NCBI GenBank assembly: GCA_028583605.1
Contig: CM053328.1
Span: 29,051,578-29,115,577, forward strand
DNA from: Dastarcus helophoroides
Lineage: Eukaryota; Arthropoda; Insecta; Coleoptera; Bothrideridae
Length of the DNA: 64,000 bases
Direction: 5' to 3'
The position numbers and the translations under genes are program-made. The notes beneath the pieces are model-generated. The model was not told the DNA's origin. It searched no databases and saw only the letters and a list, made by a program, of their open reading frames with translations. Shown here piece by piece: positions 43,416-55,100 of this stretch. The number at the start of each line of letters is the position of its first letter. Positions within the stretch are counted from its first letter, which is position 1.

Positions 43416-45139
43416 TGTTACGGTTTAAATTTCCGTTAGAAATAGGGCGTGTGGCTAGGCCACCAAACATACATTGGTTGGTTTGATAAGTGCTGGCATA
43501 TCTTCTGTCAGTCTTGGTGTGGGGGAAATCGGCCATCTTCTCTCTTGTCGTTCACTTGGGTGTCATCCTTCTCAAGGTGAGGTTACGGGATTTTCCAAGT
43601 GCATCTTGGTTGGTTTTCCGGTAAGGGATTTAATGTAATCCATCTTCGGACCGTCTGGGGCGATTGTATTTCCTGGTGTTACCGAGTTAGGACGAAAACC
43701 TCAGATGGTTCCGGTTTTTCGGGAATAAGGAGGAAGGTGCTTCCCAAGCACGCGGCAGAGCCGACTAATAACCAAGGCTCTTTTTGTTTGGTTGGGATCC
43801 TTGACGGGATCGGTCAAGCAGGACCTGAAAAGGGACACAAGGAGGTCCGAAGGAGTGGTCATCGTCTTCTGGAGTGGGCTTCGAGGACTTCATTGAAGGG
43901 AGTTGTGTCAACGATCCAATCGCTACACGAAGTCTCAGCATCCCTCTCGACCTGGGACCCTTCATGACAAGCACATAAGTACCCCCTTTTTATATTCTTA
44001 TTTGGGGATTGTCCCAACCCTAGATAGATCAGATGTTTGGCTGGCAACCTAAATTATAGTACCGTTTCTTTTTGAATTTTTGTTTTAACATACAGCCCAT
44101 CTTCGATTACTTACGTAGATTTTTTTTTTGTGTCAATTTTCCCAGTTGTCTCATTAAATTCTTTTTCTTTTGGATTCTAAGTTTTAAATTAATTAAATTA
44201 GCCTTTCTTTTACCTGCTCGTTTGTAGTTATCTTACCCGATATTTATATCCTCGGGTCTGACTTTTGAACCCTGGTGCCTGAATTTCGATAGCTTAATAA
44301 TTTGATAATTTTCCCCCCCGCTCTATTTAGTGCTGAAACGAGACAGGAACCTAAAATTTGCGATAACGTTAAGATAGGAAATATATATTAAAGGGAACAA
44401 CTTTTGTAATCAGCTGTACGGAACAAAGTGCGCACTTTCCTTCCAACAAATTGTGTCCGTAGTTTAAGACCAGAATAAATAAGTAGTGGAAGACACACGT
44501 ACATTAAGTGCGTACATTATAAACTGTAAAAATATCGTGCGTACATTAGAACCTATTCTGCCCTTTGAAATATTTTGTTTTATTGCTTCGAGAAAGTATT
44601 TTCCTGTCTGTCTAAATTGTAAGGTTAGAACATAGATAGCAACACTCTCAGTAAGGTAGGTCCCAGAGAGAGTGGCAACAAGGACGAGAACTACGCCATC
44701 TAGGAGTAAATTGTCCAGCTTCCGTGGTTGAGGATCTTTTGGTGATTTTTCGAAGTCTCCTTAGGTATATTGCGTGATTCAAAATCACCTGGCGCCCCCT
44801 TTTTGGTATTCTTTAGCCGTCGTGCCGCGCAATTACCAAACTTAATTCTATTTACGCGGAATCTGGGACTTAGAAATAGTTTCACTCCCGAGTTCCGGAC
44901 TTGGCAATTTTTGAAAAGTTCTCCACTCCCTTGATTATCACATCGGCCCAAACGAGGGGTCCTCACAGGGGTGTACGACTCCCAGCCTGAAACAAGAAGA
45001 GGCTCTTGCTCTTTCCCCAACGCTAGCCGGCGATAGTGAAGGAAATTATTTCACAGCTTGATAGTGGCACTTAGAAGAATTTCTTGGAAATTATAAATAC
45101 TAAGCCACCCTTCCTTCACTGGGGAAAAATTCCGTAACA
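43416..45139 (+). repeat. 3' LTR of the LARD-like element
   Basis: 1,724 bp; one T shorter than the 5' LTR in the T-run near 44120 (10 versus 11 T). Confidence 0.85.
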
Positions 45140-45234
45140 AGATTTCTGGCCCAACATTCGGAAAATTCATAACACAACAATTCGACCGTAGAACGCAAAT
45201 TAAAATAAACACAACCTCAACCCTCAACAGAAGT

Positions 45235-45782
45235 TCTCTAGAAAATATAGCCAGAAATCCTCACTGGATCACGCAGAATTTTTCCGACCGTATTCTGGGT
45301 CTCAAGAACATTGCTCTTGGAGTGACTAAACCTACCAGTTACTGCTAGTACCTTCCATAAAAGTACTTGTAGAAAAGAGGTAAGTCACTAATCATTGGCT
45401 TGTGCTTCAGGGTTTCGAGAAAATCGGTCAAATTCTCGCCATCAATCCCAAAGACACAAGGTGTGCTTTGGAGCTAAACTCCAAACCTGAGAACAGTATT
45501 CCAGTGTTTGCCTAACTTGAGTTTTGTAGAAAGTCGTCATTTGATGAGATATGAGGTACTTTTTAGGTCTAAAAAAAGACCAGCTCTGAGAGGTAAACTT
45601 GGAGGGTACATGGTGCTGGCAATTAAAGTTATTACATGCATTTACTCCTAGGATGGACTAATAGGGATGATTTTATCGTCCATGAGGATAATGGTTGTAT
45701 TATGCTTTGATGTTTTCTTAGAGAAAACAGCGGCCTAAGTTTTTAAGGCATTTAAGTTAACCAAATTTTTCTTTCCCTTTTC
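45235..45782 (-). pseudogene. LINE-B fragment, minus orientation
   Basis: On the minus strand the thumb region is recognisable in broken frames: RPKKYLISHQMTTFYKTQV, TLEYCSQVWSLAPKHTL, then a degenerate stretch with RISGYIF. It meets a plus-strand copy at about 45783. Confidence 0.65.
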
Positions 45783-45783
45783 T

Positions 45784-46255
45784 CATCAGCTATTAACACT
45801 ATACAAAGCTCAAGTTAGGCCAATACTAGAATACTGTTCTCATGTTTGGAGGTCAGCCCCAAAACACACTTCAGCTCTCTTGGATTCAATTCAAAGAAGA
45901 GCGATTCTCTCGATACACTAGAGCACAGGCGTAGAGGTGACTTGTCATGGAATCATGGAAGATGCTCGCAGGAACTAATAGGATTTATCCCCCAAGGGCA
46001 AGATCCTTAAGGCGTACTATACAGTCGGAGACAGCAAATTCCTGTGCTGTCCAGCTTGACACAATAAAGACTTCTGTGTACGGAGACTCCTTTTTCTATG
46101 GAACTTCCAAGTTAGGGAACTTGTTACCGAAAGGAATTTTCCCCAAAAATTATAACCTATCCTTGTTTAAGAAAGCGGATCATCACCATCTATCCTTGTT
46201 TCCGCATCCTATTCCCAGTGCTTTGAAACCTTAATGGGGTTTCCCTTTGTAGTGG
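45784..46255 (+). pseudogene. LINE-B 3' fragment, plus orientation
   Basis: Starts HQLLTLYKAQVRPILEYCSH and continues through SAPKHTSALLDSIQRRAI, a deletion, then TIKTSVYGDSFFYGTSKLGN and KADHHHLSLFPHPIPSALKP with a stop. Confidence 0.7.
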
Positions 46256-46261
46256 ATTAAA

Positions 46262-46925
46262 CTTAAAAAAGAGAACGAGGTCGAGATCCTTATTTTTCAT
46301 TTGTATTTGTTGTTCCATTAGCCTATCTGAAGCAACGGCGGATAGTGGTTTGCCGGTGAAAAAGTGTGACATCAGGCTACTGTCATCTGCTGTATATCGG
46401 ATTGAAAACTCAGGCTAAGAGATTGTTATGTGCAACAGAAAGGGAGTGGGTGGTAGAACAAATCCCTGAGGCACCCCTGCATTGATCGCAAATATCTCGG
46501 ATGAGATGCAATCGACGACGACCTGAAGCGATCTCTCAGCGAGAAAACTGAAAATCAAATGACGGAGTCCAGGATGAAGACCATAGAATGTTAATTTGGC
46601 GAAAAGAGATCGGTACTAGATTCTGTCGAAGGCCTTTGAGATATCCAATACCACAATCTGTGCCTAATCATATTTTTCCATAGCTAAGTTCCAGACATGA
46701 GTAACATAAATCAGAAGATCGCCTACTGAACGTTTATGTCTGAATCCGCATTTCTCGTCTAAGATTTCTCCTCCAGATATTTGAGAATTTCGATATTGAT
46801 AACCTCCTGCTTTACTTTAGTCATAACGGAAAACAAATATATAGGGATATAGTTGTTAGCCAGATTGCTTTTTAGGGACAGGTTGCACCATAGCAGATTT
46901 CCAGGTAGAGTCAAAGTGTTATCAA
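46262..46925 (-). pseudogene. LINE-B reverse transcriptase core, minus orientation
   Basis: Across frames on the minus strand: VVLDISKAFDRIWYRSLFAK, LTFYGLHPGLRHLIFSFLAE, VVVDCISSEIFAINAGVPQG, a degraded YADD region, then KPLSAVASDRLMEQQIQMKN. These are RT palm motifs upstream of the part found in the other LINE-B copies, so this fragment extends the family's known sequence. Confidence 0.7.
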
Positions 46926-46929
46926 ATGA

Positions 46930-48105
46930 AAATCTTGATATTGTGAAGGACAGAATCACAACAAAAAATGCTTGGCGTGCATTTTGCCTTCATTATATAT
47001 TTAGGCGAAACTCACAATTATAAATTTGAAAATAATTGTAAAACATTGGTCCCTCATTCCCAAAGTCTCCAAACTGTTGCTAAATGTTACTGATAAAAAA
47101 TACCACACTTTTTTACATCCACCAAGAACTTATATAATTCATGCAAGATGTTTCAGCGGTTATATGTTTAATTTTGAACGCGTATTCGTAAAGTTTAATA
47201 AAGGTAAAAAATTATAAGAAAATCAACGGTTTAACTCATGAATCACCCCTAAAACGGCGCTCGTGTTCAATAAATGGTTTACTTAATAAGTAGGTCAAAC
47301 CTATAAGATTATTATGTCACCACGTGCAGACTGGCAAGCTCTAATTAATGGCAACAAATTTTTACGTATTATTATTACTAGGCGTATAATATATTTCTAT
47401 TTCCATAAACTTGAAACTAACATGAAAATATGTGATTGCATCAAATTTATATTCTTTATAAAGATGCGTCAAGAAAATTAATGCCCAATGCACAGCAAAA
47501 CTACTGTCCACTGTCAGGTTGTTGTTTATGAAAAATGTGTCGACGGCGGAATTCATGACAAAGCCCAAGAATTGTAGTTTCTTAGTATAGGTGAAGTATA
47601 CTCAAAGCAATGCTCAAGTGCCTTTTTTCGACCCATTTGAGAATTATGGCGTATATGAAGAAAAAAAATATGATTTGTCGGTAGACAACACATGATTTAA
47701 AAAGTCCTGCATTACCTGTTTCGATTATATCAATAAAACTCAAAGCTGGTTGTCAGAAAATATTTCTCGAGTATTAACCACTTGTCCATGTTTCTTTTCG
47801 GAATATTCGCATTATGTTTCATCTGCCATTCGTTATCGCCATCGACCGATTAAATGCGAAAGAAAAAAATATCCAATGGCTTCAATGGGGTTCCTGGACA
47901 AGAAAAGATGACTTAATGATTTGTACGGTTTTATCTGGTTGGCATAACGTGAATAATGTTTTGTTTCTCTTGATTCCTGAATGGCGCAGCTGTCTTATAA
48001 TCTGAGTCTAATCCAATCGAAATCAGTAAAAGAGGTTTTTGATTTGAAAATGTTTTTTCCAACCTAAATATACCTCAAAAAAAATACAATCATGTATACG
48101 TATCA
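46930..48105. other. Unassigned intergenic sequence
   Basis: No gene, repeat or element recognised in about 1.2 kb. Confidence 0.35.
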
Positions 48106-48111
48106 TACTCA

Positions 48112-49000
48112 TTTTACTCGTCATCATCATCCTTAGCGCTACAGCCCTGTGTGATCCTCGAGTACTCTAGTTCCTTTCGCCATTCCTGCCGATTCCGCGA
48201 CTCTTGCTTCCAATTCCTTGCACCGATTTTTCGTGCCTCCTCATCGATACCATCCTTCCACCGCAATTTCGGCTTGTCATGGCTTCTAGCTCCCACTGGT
48301 TCCGATACCACGATCTTAATTGTCATCAGCTCTATTGACATGTCCTGCCCACCTGAGTCGTCCTATTTTTATGTTTGTTACCACATCCCTTCCCTTTACA
48401 ATCTGTTTGTTTTCTTATAGAGCTCAAAGTTGTAGCGACGGCGCCATACACCCTTGTCAAATGCCGCTCCCAAGATCCGCCTCAACAATTTCCTTTCAAA
48501 AATTGGGGGTAGGATTTCGGCAGTTTTATTCAGGGTATATGTCTCGGATCCATAGGTCAGAACATGGAAGTATTAACGTTTTGTACACAGGGCCGGTTCT
48601 AGTGTTTTGAGCGGCCCTGGTAAAACAAAATTTCATTTTTTTTTATTCAAAAATACACAAATTTACTGCAAAGTAAAAAAAAATGCAAAAAAGGCAAAAA
48701 AATCAAAATTACACAATAAAGAACTGTGTAAAAAATTTATATATTTTAAAAATAATACAATAGTTATCTACTTTCAAGTGATGCAATATATGGAATAGCA
48801 CAACGAGCGCATTTGAAGTTCGAGCGACAAAGGAAAAAAAAATATTTTTATATCGACGCCCCTCAAAATTTGGCGCCCCGGGCAGTCGCTCGGCTTGCCC
48901 ATCCTTTTATCCGGCGCTATTTGTACAACATCAGCTTTGTTTTAGATGATAATTGCATCTATCGTTTCTTAAAGTTAATGACATTATGACTGGAATGTTC
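48112..49000 (-). pseudogene. LINE-E C-terminal region, interrupted by a MITE
   Basis: On the minus strand: KTKLMLYKTLILP (48560-48579 plus 48920-48950 once the MITE is removed), TYGSETYTLNKTAEI, FERKLLRRILGAAF, then GRLRWAGHV, and KLRWKDGIDEEARKIGARNW with QEWRKELEYSRITQGCSA to the stop. It ends in an ATGATGATG-type tail. These blocks form the usual C-terminus of an RTE/CR1-like LINE. Several frameshifts are present. Confidence 0.75.
48588..48919. mobile_element. hAT-like MITE inserted in LINE-E
   Basis: The 332-bp element starts CAGGGCCGGTTCTAG and ends TTTATCCGGCGCTA, imperfect inverted ends. TTTGTACA is duplicated exactly on both sides (48580-48587 and 48920-48927). An 8-bp duplication with a CAGGGCCGG end is characteristic of hAT. 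Taking out the element plus one duplicate rejoins the LINE motif KLMLYKTLI. Confidence 0.85.
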
Positions 49001-49009
49001 TATAATTAC

Positions 49010-49970
49010 AAGGTGGTTCAATTGAACTGTCAACTAATCAAAGTGCTGAATTATTTTTATTTTTTCATGAGTTTTATTGAACCCTAGGAAAAATTGTTCA
49101 AAAGCAGTGCAATTTTTCAATTTTTGATATGGTTCCCCTTAAGGCGTATTATAGCCTTCAGACTATTGAAAAACGAATCGCACGCTACCCGAATATAGCT
49201 TTGTGGCATTTTGGCCCTTTCCGAATGAGGGGCTTGCTTGAAACGATCCACATTTTGGTAATTTTTAGTATCAGCCCTGCTTTTTAGATTCTTCAAATAG
49301 AGAAGTTCATCGAATTTGCATCTGAAGAAATAAAGTGTGGAAAGTTGTGTTTTACCCATTCTTGATTGATGCGCGTTTAATGAGATTATGTCGAGTTTTG
49401 ATAAAATATTTACGGTCTGTAGGCAAAATTTTGTGCTCCCAGGGCTTCTAGAACAGTTTCACGGTACACGCCCGCGTTTATTTTGACCCTGCGGTCCAAA
49501 ATGCGAACGAAAGGCGATCGTCGGCGGTTACGGCAGTCCAAACCATTACTATTGGTACATTCTGCTTTCTAGTGACCATTCGGAAATGTAAATTTTTAGA
49601 AATACCTCTTTGGCAAGTTAACTTCGTCATTTTGTTTACTAATATGTTACTCAATTAAGAATGGAGCCTCGCCAGAAAAAAAAACAAAATTAAGTAACTG
49701 AGCATTTGCCACCAAGCGAAGCAACTCCTTGGTTCGTTTCGCTACAACTTTTTTTGTTTCATTGTAAGACTGGGTAGTTTCTGAAACGTAAAGGGCTTTA
49801 AACAGAGCCCATTTTGCAATATTAGTTGCACGCTTCGCGCTGATACTTTTAGATAATTCAGAGAAATCTTCAGATCAGCTGCCAACTTTTTGCCATAATT
49901 TTTCAAACTATGTGCAGATGTTGCTGTCCTTTTTCGACCACCATTATAACGTTTCGCAATGATCACTGTA
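49010..49970 (-). pseudogene. Tc1/mariner-type transposase relic
   Basis: On the minus strand: GGRKRTATSAHSLKNYGKKL, then ISLNYLKVSARSVQLILQNG and LCLKPFTFQK (helix-turn-helix region, frame 49742-49966); VMVWTAVTADDRLSFAF and INAGVYRETVLEALGA in the DDE core; YLKNLKSRADTKNY and MPQSYIRVACDSFFNSLKAI at the C-terminus. The HTH, VMVWAGV and LEALGA blocks identify an IS630/Tc1/mariner transposase. Frames are broken and the NSPDLNP block is lost. It abuts a pogo-type relic at 49975. Confidence 0.7.
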
Positions 49971-49977
49971 TCCTTTT

Positions 49978-50880
49978 ATGGCCCGCTGCACAAGAAACTT
50001 GTGTGTTGTGTGTTGTTTCATTAATGCTGCAAGGAATACAGCCCCACATGCTTATATTTTTCCTAGAAAAAGAAATCTTGACATGTTAGAACATTCTGCT
50101 CCCCCTAACAGTTTAATTTTAGGGCATCCAAGTGGATGGATGACATCGGAGAATTCTATTAAGGTATTTGAACATTTTGGTCTACATGCAAGGTGTTTTA
50201 AGGAAAGGCCTGGTGTTTTATTTTTGGACAATCATGAGAGCCATGTGTCTATTGAAGTTATTGCAGCCGCCAAAAATTCGGATGGACATCTGATCAGATT
50301 CTCCCCGCATAGAAGTCATCGCCTCCAGCCGTTGGATGTAGCAGTTTATGGACCACTCAAAACTAGATACAACCAAGCTTGTGACAATTTCATGGCATCT
50401 AATCAAGGAAAGCCCATCACAATTTACAACATAGCTGAATTGTCTCAAAAAGCCTTTGTTCGGGCTTTCAGCAAATCTAATATTGTTAAAGACTTTGAAC
50501 GAACTGGAATATGGCTTTTTTGTAGAGATAGGTTTTCAGATGAGGACTTTTTATTGGCTTCTGTTACTGACCGTCCGTGTCCCCTGGAAAGCACAGGGTC
50601 TCAGGAACAGCCTTCAGTTGCAGCAATCGATTTGATAAGACCAAGCACCCCAATCCCTCAACAAGGCAGGTAGATAATTTTAAAGTGTTCTTCTAGGTAA
50701 CAATAATTTAAACTTTTTTGTATTTTCAGCCATTTTCTCCACAAGATGTAGTCCCCTACACCAAAGCAGCTCCAAGGAAAGTTAAGAAATATGGAAGGAA
50801 ACCAATACGAACCCGAATTTTGACTGATACACCAGAAAAAAATGAAATAGAGGAGCAGTGGAAAAGAAAATCAAATTACA
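49978..50880 (+). pseudogene. Pogo/Jerky-type DDE_1 transposase, C-terminal half, with an intron
   Basis: A 231-codon frame encodes FINAARNTAPHAYIFPRKR, then GHPSGWMTSENSIKVFEHF, GVLFLDNHESHVSIEVI, HRSHRLQPLDVAVYGPLKTR and DFERTGIWLF..DRFSDEDFL. This is the DDE_1 domain of pogo-like transposases: the DNHESH motif keeps the second catalytic Asp and LQPLDV the third. The N-terminal DNA-binding part is missing. After 50669 a 60-bp intron is predicted (GTAGAT...TTTTCAG, 50670-50729), followed by SPQDVVPYTKAAPRKVKKYG and a stop. The two exons are out of frame by one base. Confidence 0.75.
50670..50729 (+). other. Putative intron in the pogo-type transposase
   Basis: CAG|GTAGAT at the donor and TATTTTCAG|CC at the acceptor bound 60 bp with in-frame stops. 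Downstream residues match the expected continuation of the family. Joining gives a +1 shift relative to the downstream frame, so one base was lost or gained. Confidence 0.5.
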
Positions 50881-50984
50881 TTTAACAGATGTTAAAAAAA
50901 AAACTGTGATAAACCTAAAAATATACGTAAAAAAAGAATGTATTATAAAGAATAAAGAATATTTCGACATTTACCTGGCTAAAT

Positions 50985-51241
50985 TTAAAAGTTTACGTTT
51001 AGAAAAATTATTACCCATTCCTCCTGCAGCATAGCCCATTCCTCCTGCATGGGTCAGTGTGACTAATTTATCATTTTTTTTCTTGTCATTTATATATCAA
51101 CAATAGGGTTTTAGTACTATTAAATATTAAAGTATACTTATACAGCTACCCATTGACTGCAAAAAAACATGTTGTACCCAGTTCTTTTAAATTGTATGGG
51201 CTCTAAGGGAAAAGTGACCCATTCCTACCCACATTCCCCTA
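50985..51241 (-). repeat. Subterminal repeats and probable 3' end of the pogo-type element
   Basis: CCCATTCCTCCTGCA occurs twice (about 51014 and 51029), followed by ATGGGTCA. The stretch GTGACCCATTCCTACCCACA ends in TTCCCC and TA near 51240. Read from the outside the end is GGGGAATGTGGGTAGGAATG next to TA, the duplication used by pogo. The style matches the MITE at 58793 (GGGGAGACTGGGG). Confidence 0.5.
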
Positions 51242-51244
51242 CGT

Positions 51245-51995
51245 TCAAATGCTGGAGCTCTCTAATCATCGTCTTTTACGATTTTATATCAAATATATAA
51301 AGGAAGAACACTGTTCGGTTTAAACTCCAGGACTTTTCTTTCTCAAAAAGAATATAAGGCGTTCTCTACGCTTGTAAACAATATAAAGGAGTATCACCAC
51401 CTAAATGTTGAGACATCTATCATCAACGGTTTGCCAGATATAGCAGTTTGAAGTTAGTAGAGAGTTTAACTGCGACACCCTTTATATAATTATACTTTTT
51501 TATTATAATAAAAAGAAATTACATACGATTTCGATAGAATAACTTTAAGACTACAAGTCTATTATTAGCCGCTTCTTCATTTTTATTCTTTCTGAGGGTT
51601 GAGTTCCTTTAATGTTATGTTTATTTTTCTGTTTCACAAGTTAACAGTAGTAGCATTACTTTGCTTTGGGCTTTTAATCACAGTGTATTATTTCTTATCT
51701 ACGGCACCATAAAGTATTTGCACAATTTGCGACAACAAAAAATAATAATGCAATGCATATTAATTTAGATATTTTTAGGACCTCGCACGCAGTTGTAATC
51801 ATTGCAGTAAAATTCCTTCTACTAAAAATAAACGATGCAATTATACCCAAGGGTATTAATTAACTGATATAAAAGAAGAAGTCACAGTTAAGTAAACGCA
51901 TAATTGGAGGATAAGAAGATTAAGCATTGGGAATTTAACCTAATGACGACAAATCCTATTATTGTTTACACAAACGGAAAAACTTTTCAGGTTTA
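51245..51995. other. Upstream region of the sulfotransferase gene
   Basis: AT-rich sequence with no element recognised. It includes the distal promoter region but no motif I can name. Confidence 0.35.
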
Positions 51996-52002
51996 TGCAT
52001 AG

Positions 52003-52040
52003 TATATAAATACACCTTATTGTTGAGCACATCAGTTTTT
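52003..52040 (+). promoter_or_regulatory. Core promoter of the sulfotransferase gene: TATA plus initiator
   Basis: TATATAAATA (52003-52012) is followed about 30 bp on by the arthropod initiator TCAGTT (52032-52037). The ATG is at 52072, giving a leader of about 38 nt. Spacing and motifs match insect RNA polymerase II promoters. Confidence 0.7.
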
Positions 52041-52071
52041 ATTTTGAAATAAGACGTTAACCACTTTAAAA

Positions 52072-52171
52072 ATGTCGCACTGTGACAACTGCAAGTTATA
52101 TAAAAAGTTCCCTTTTGAAATCAAGGCAGTGGAACCTGAAATGAACGCAAAGCTAATGAGGGATTTTCCGG
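52072..52171 (+). CDS. SULT exon 1
   Basis: Begins AAAATGTCG (good start context) and encodes 33 residues starting MSHCDNCKLYKKFPFEIK, ending DFP plus one base. Donor is G|GTAGGT. The FPFEIK--EPE motif is the usual SULT N-terminus, joined to exon 2 through DFPGE. Confidence 0.85.
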
Positions 52172-55100
52172 GTAGGTTTTAGCATTTTAACCTCCTTTAA
52201 ATGCTGCTTCATCCCAATTGTTAAATATTTTCAAAACTATTTTAAATAAATCAAATTTATATTTCATTTATAATTTAGGACATGATTACTATTGCGATAA
52301 TAAGTAAGAAAAAAGAGTGCACATTTTAAAATTAATCTTTAATCTCAGCTACTTTCAAATGCTACATTCGAAACTTAGAGAAGAGACTCAAATTTTGAAA
52401 AAAACCTCTGACTCTGGCAAAATATATAGGAACAACAAAACAACAGAAAAAAAGTATTTCTAACAAATGTCGGAACTTCGAAAACAATTCCAAACTTGAA
52501 AAAATAAAAAATAAAAAAAATGACATTTTCAAAGCTACATTACCGAGAATAATGTCTAAATTTAAATTTTGAAATTTTTTTAGAATGTTAGTGATTATTG
52601 TTAGATTTGATATTTCCGTCATGTTTCTTTAAAGTTTAAATGTTGATATTTTGACAAAAAAAAAGATAAAGGTACCCCAATTTGACTATAAGATGAATAT
52701 TGAAAGTTTGCTTTTCTCTTGAAGCTACATTTCAGCTTCTCTACAAATTTTGACTTCGACTTCAAAATCTCGATTCTACTATAATAACGAAATGACTTAA
52801 AATTAAAATTTCGGAGAACGATTTTACAAATTTCGTCTCATCTAGAAATTTCAAACTTAATTTTAAATATAATCTGGAGGCTTGAAATCAAAGCGCCTAT
52901 ACGTTACAAAGTTCTACGAAAAGCTCTAAATTTGGCAAAAAACTGTTTCAAGAAAAACGTAAAAATTCGAAAATTCGAGATTCCCTTTTGGAAATTTCGA
53001 GTTTAATTTATCTCGAAACTTTATAAAAGGAGAAATTGAAATTTTAAGATGTCACCTGTAATTCGAAATTGCGAGGACACAAAATTGCAAAAAAATTCAT
53101 TATTTCTAAACAAAATCTTGATTTAATTCTTGAAATTTAAAACTTACAGTGAAGAAATTGAATTTCGCCTCGAATTTCAATTTTTCCTCGAAATCAGTTT
53201 TACCACCAAGTTTTAAGAAAAATAGTTTTGGGTGAGATTTTAAATTGATATGACGGGTAGTTGCATGCCGATCTTTGTAAAATCGGCTAGAGTAAAGAGA
53301 TGGTGAAGATAGTAAAATTAGGTAAGCAAGGGGGTACTTAAGTGCCTAGTGGCGGCCGCGCCCTAAACACTGTCCTGTGCAAGCCCATTTCTGACGAAAA
53401 TTTGACATTCATGTTAACTTTACCTGTGTTTTTAAAATCCCATTAAATTCACATTTTAATTAGAAATGTGGGTAATAATAAACAGTATTTTATTCTGAAA
53501 AAATCTAGCTTCAAGAAATGCGTTGTCTTTTTTTACTAGGGATTTAAATGTTTGTCAGTATATGGGAAACAAATATGATTTCTAGGGAATTTTTAATATG
53601 AAAGCTCTCTAGAAATTTGATTAAATGGAAAATTTTAAATAAAACAAATAACCAATATGAAATTTCACTTACAAGTTGGATTAATACTATTTCAACTTTA
53701 GCATTAACTAGAGTGATTTCTCTAAAGGTTTATTCGAAACGGTTCAATAAATCAATGATATCACTAAGTAAATGGGACGGTCAGATTAGTAAATAAACGC
53801 AGTTAGTTGAAACTTTACTTTTCCATTAAACTATTAAGTTTTCCCTTTGTTCAAAATAATAATAGAAATTGTTTACCTACAGCAATATTTCATTTTAAAT
53901 ATTTATGGAAACTTTAAAGGTACAATACAAAAAAATTCTCATAATATAAATAAATATGGTTTCGACAAACGAAAAGATAACAAACAATGCATTAATTTGT
54001 TTGGAAAATGTTTCTAACGAGATTAGTACATTTATGAGATTACAGAAGTATAAAACTGTGGGAAAATTTTCTACATATTCCTCAATCATATCTGGTAAAA
54101 AAAATAAAATTGATCTTTACTGAAGATCCATGATGAGACGAGTGGATGTAATGATTATTCTGCATTTTTAGACTATTATTGGTAGGAAACATTACTGTTA
54201 TTAATTTTATTTTAGCACTTCTTCGACCCAGTTTGGAAATATAAAAATTTTCTAGTAACGAAATTTGATAACATTCTGAAACATTTCAGAACATTGTCAA
54301 CTTTCATTATTTCGGTGGAACGGACTGGTCCTTGGTTATCTTAAAAAATTGAAATACAAAAATTATCCCCTTGAAACCAAGAAATATTAAAAAACACAAC
54401 AAAGGTTGCTCTAACGCGTTTCGACAGCCAATCTATCAGCCTAGCTTCAGTATTTCTCTAAAGATGATAGCTTGGCTGTCGAAAAGCGTTAGAGCAACCT
54501 TCGTTGTGTTTTTTAATCTTTCTTGGTTTTAGGGGACAATTTTTGTATTTCAACTTTCAAAACTTAAACATTGCGGAATATTGTCAACTTGCATTACTAA
54601 AAATTTAAATATTTCCAAACTGGGACAAAGAAATGTTAAAATAAAATTGATAATAGTAGATAAAGTGACCGTTTAAAAATATTGCATATTAGCTCATTTG
54701 ATCAAGTCATCGTATCATGCACTAATATCAACAAGGCAAAGATCACGTGCTTGATATCCTCTTGGGCCAATTTTTTTTTCTACGTGCTCACATTATCGTT
54801 AGTTTTATTTCCTCTTTTATTTGTTATTGACGTTTTGAAAATAACTATTCCTTTATTAGTTTCCTGTATTTAATTTGTATATATCATATTTATTATCGTG
54901 ATATAAAAACACGAAATCTAATTAAAAGAGGAAATAAAAATAAAGAACTAATGTACTACAAAGATGACGTAATTGATTAAGGGCTGGCCACTTACCCTCA
55001 GGATTGTGGGTTCGATTCCGACACCTAACTTGGGTATTGTGTTCTTTTCGTTTAAAAATATCAGTATTTATACAAGAATTTGTGACATATAAGCGAGTAA

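Larger units (their letters stand above)
38531..45139 (+). mobile_element. LARD-like non-autonomous LTR retrotransposon
   Basis: The 6.6-kb element has LTRs of 1,725 bp (38531-40255) and 1,724 bp (43416-45139) starting TGTTACGGTTTAAATTTCCG and ending CCGTAACA. As read they differ by one T in a homopolymer. AGAT is duplicated outside (38527-38530, 45140-45143). A primer-binding site (40265-40282) and a polypurine tract (43403-43415) are in the right places. The 3,160-bp interior (40256-43415) has no frame above about 105 codons and no gag, protease, RT, RNase H or integrase motif. Long LTRs with a large non-coding interior define LARDs. Near-identical LTRs mean recent movement supplied in trans. 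Confidence 0.85.

Noticed and set aside
54958..55028. Functional tRNA gene
   Set aside because: A and B boxes are present but the acceptor and anticodon stems do not pair; flanking duplication and A-rich tail show a SINE.
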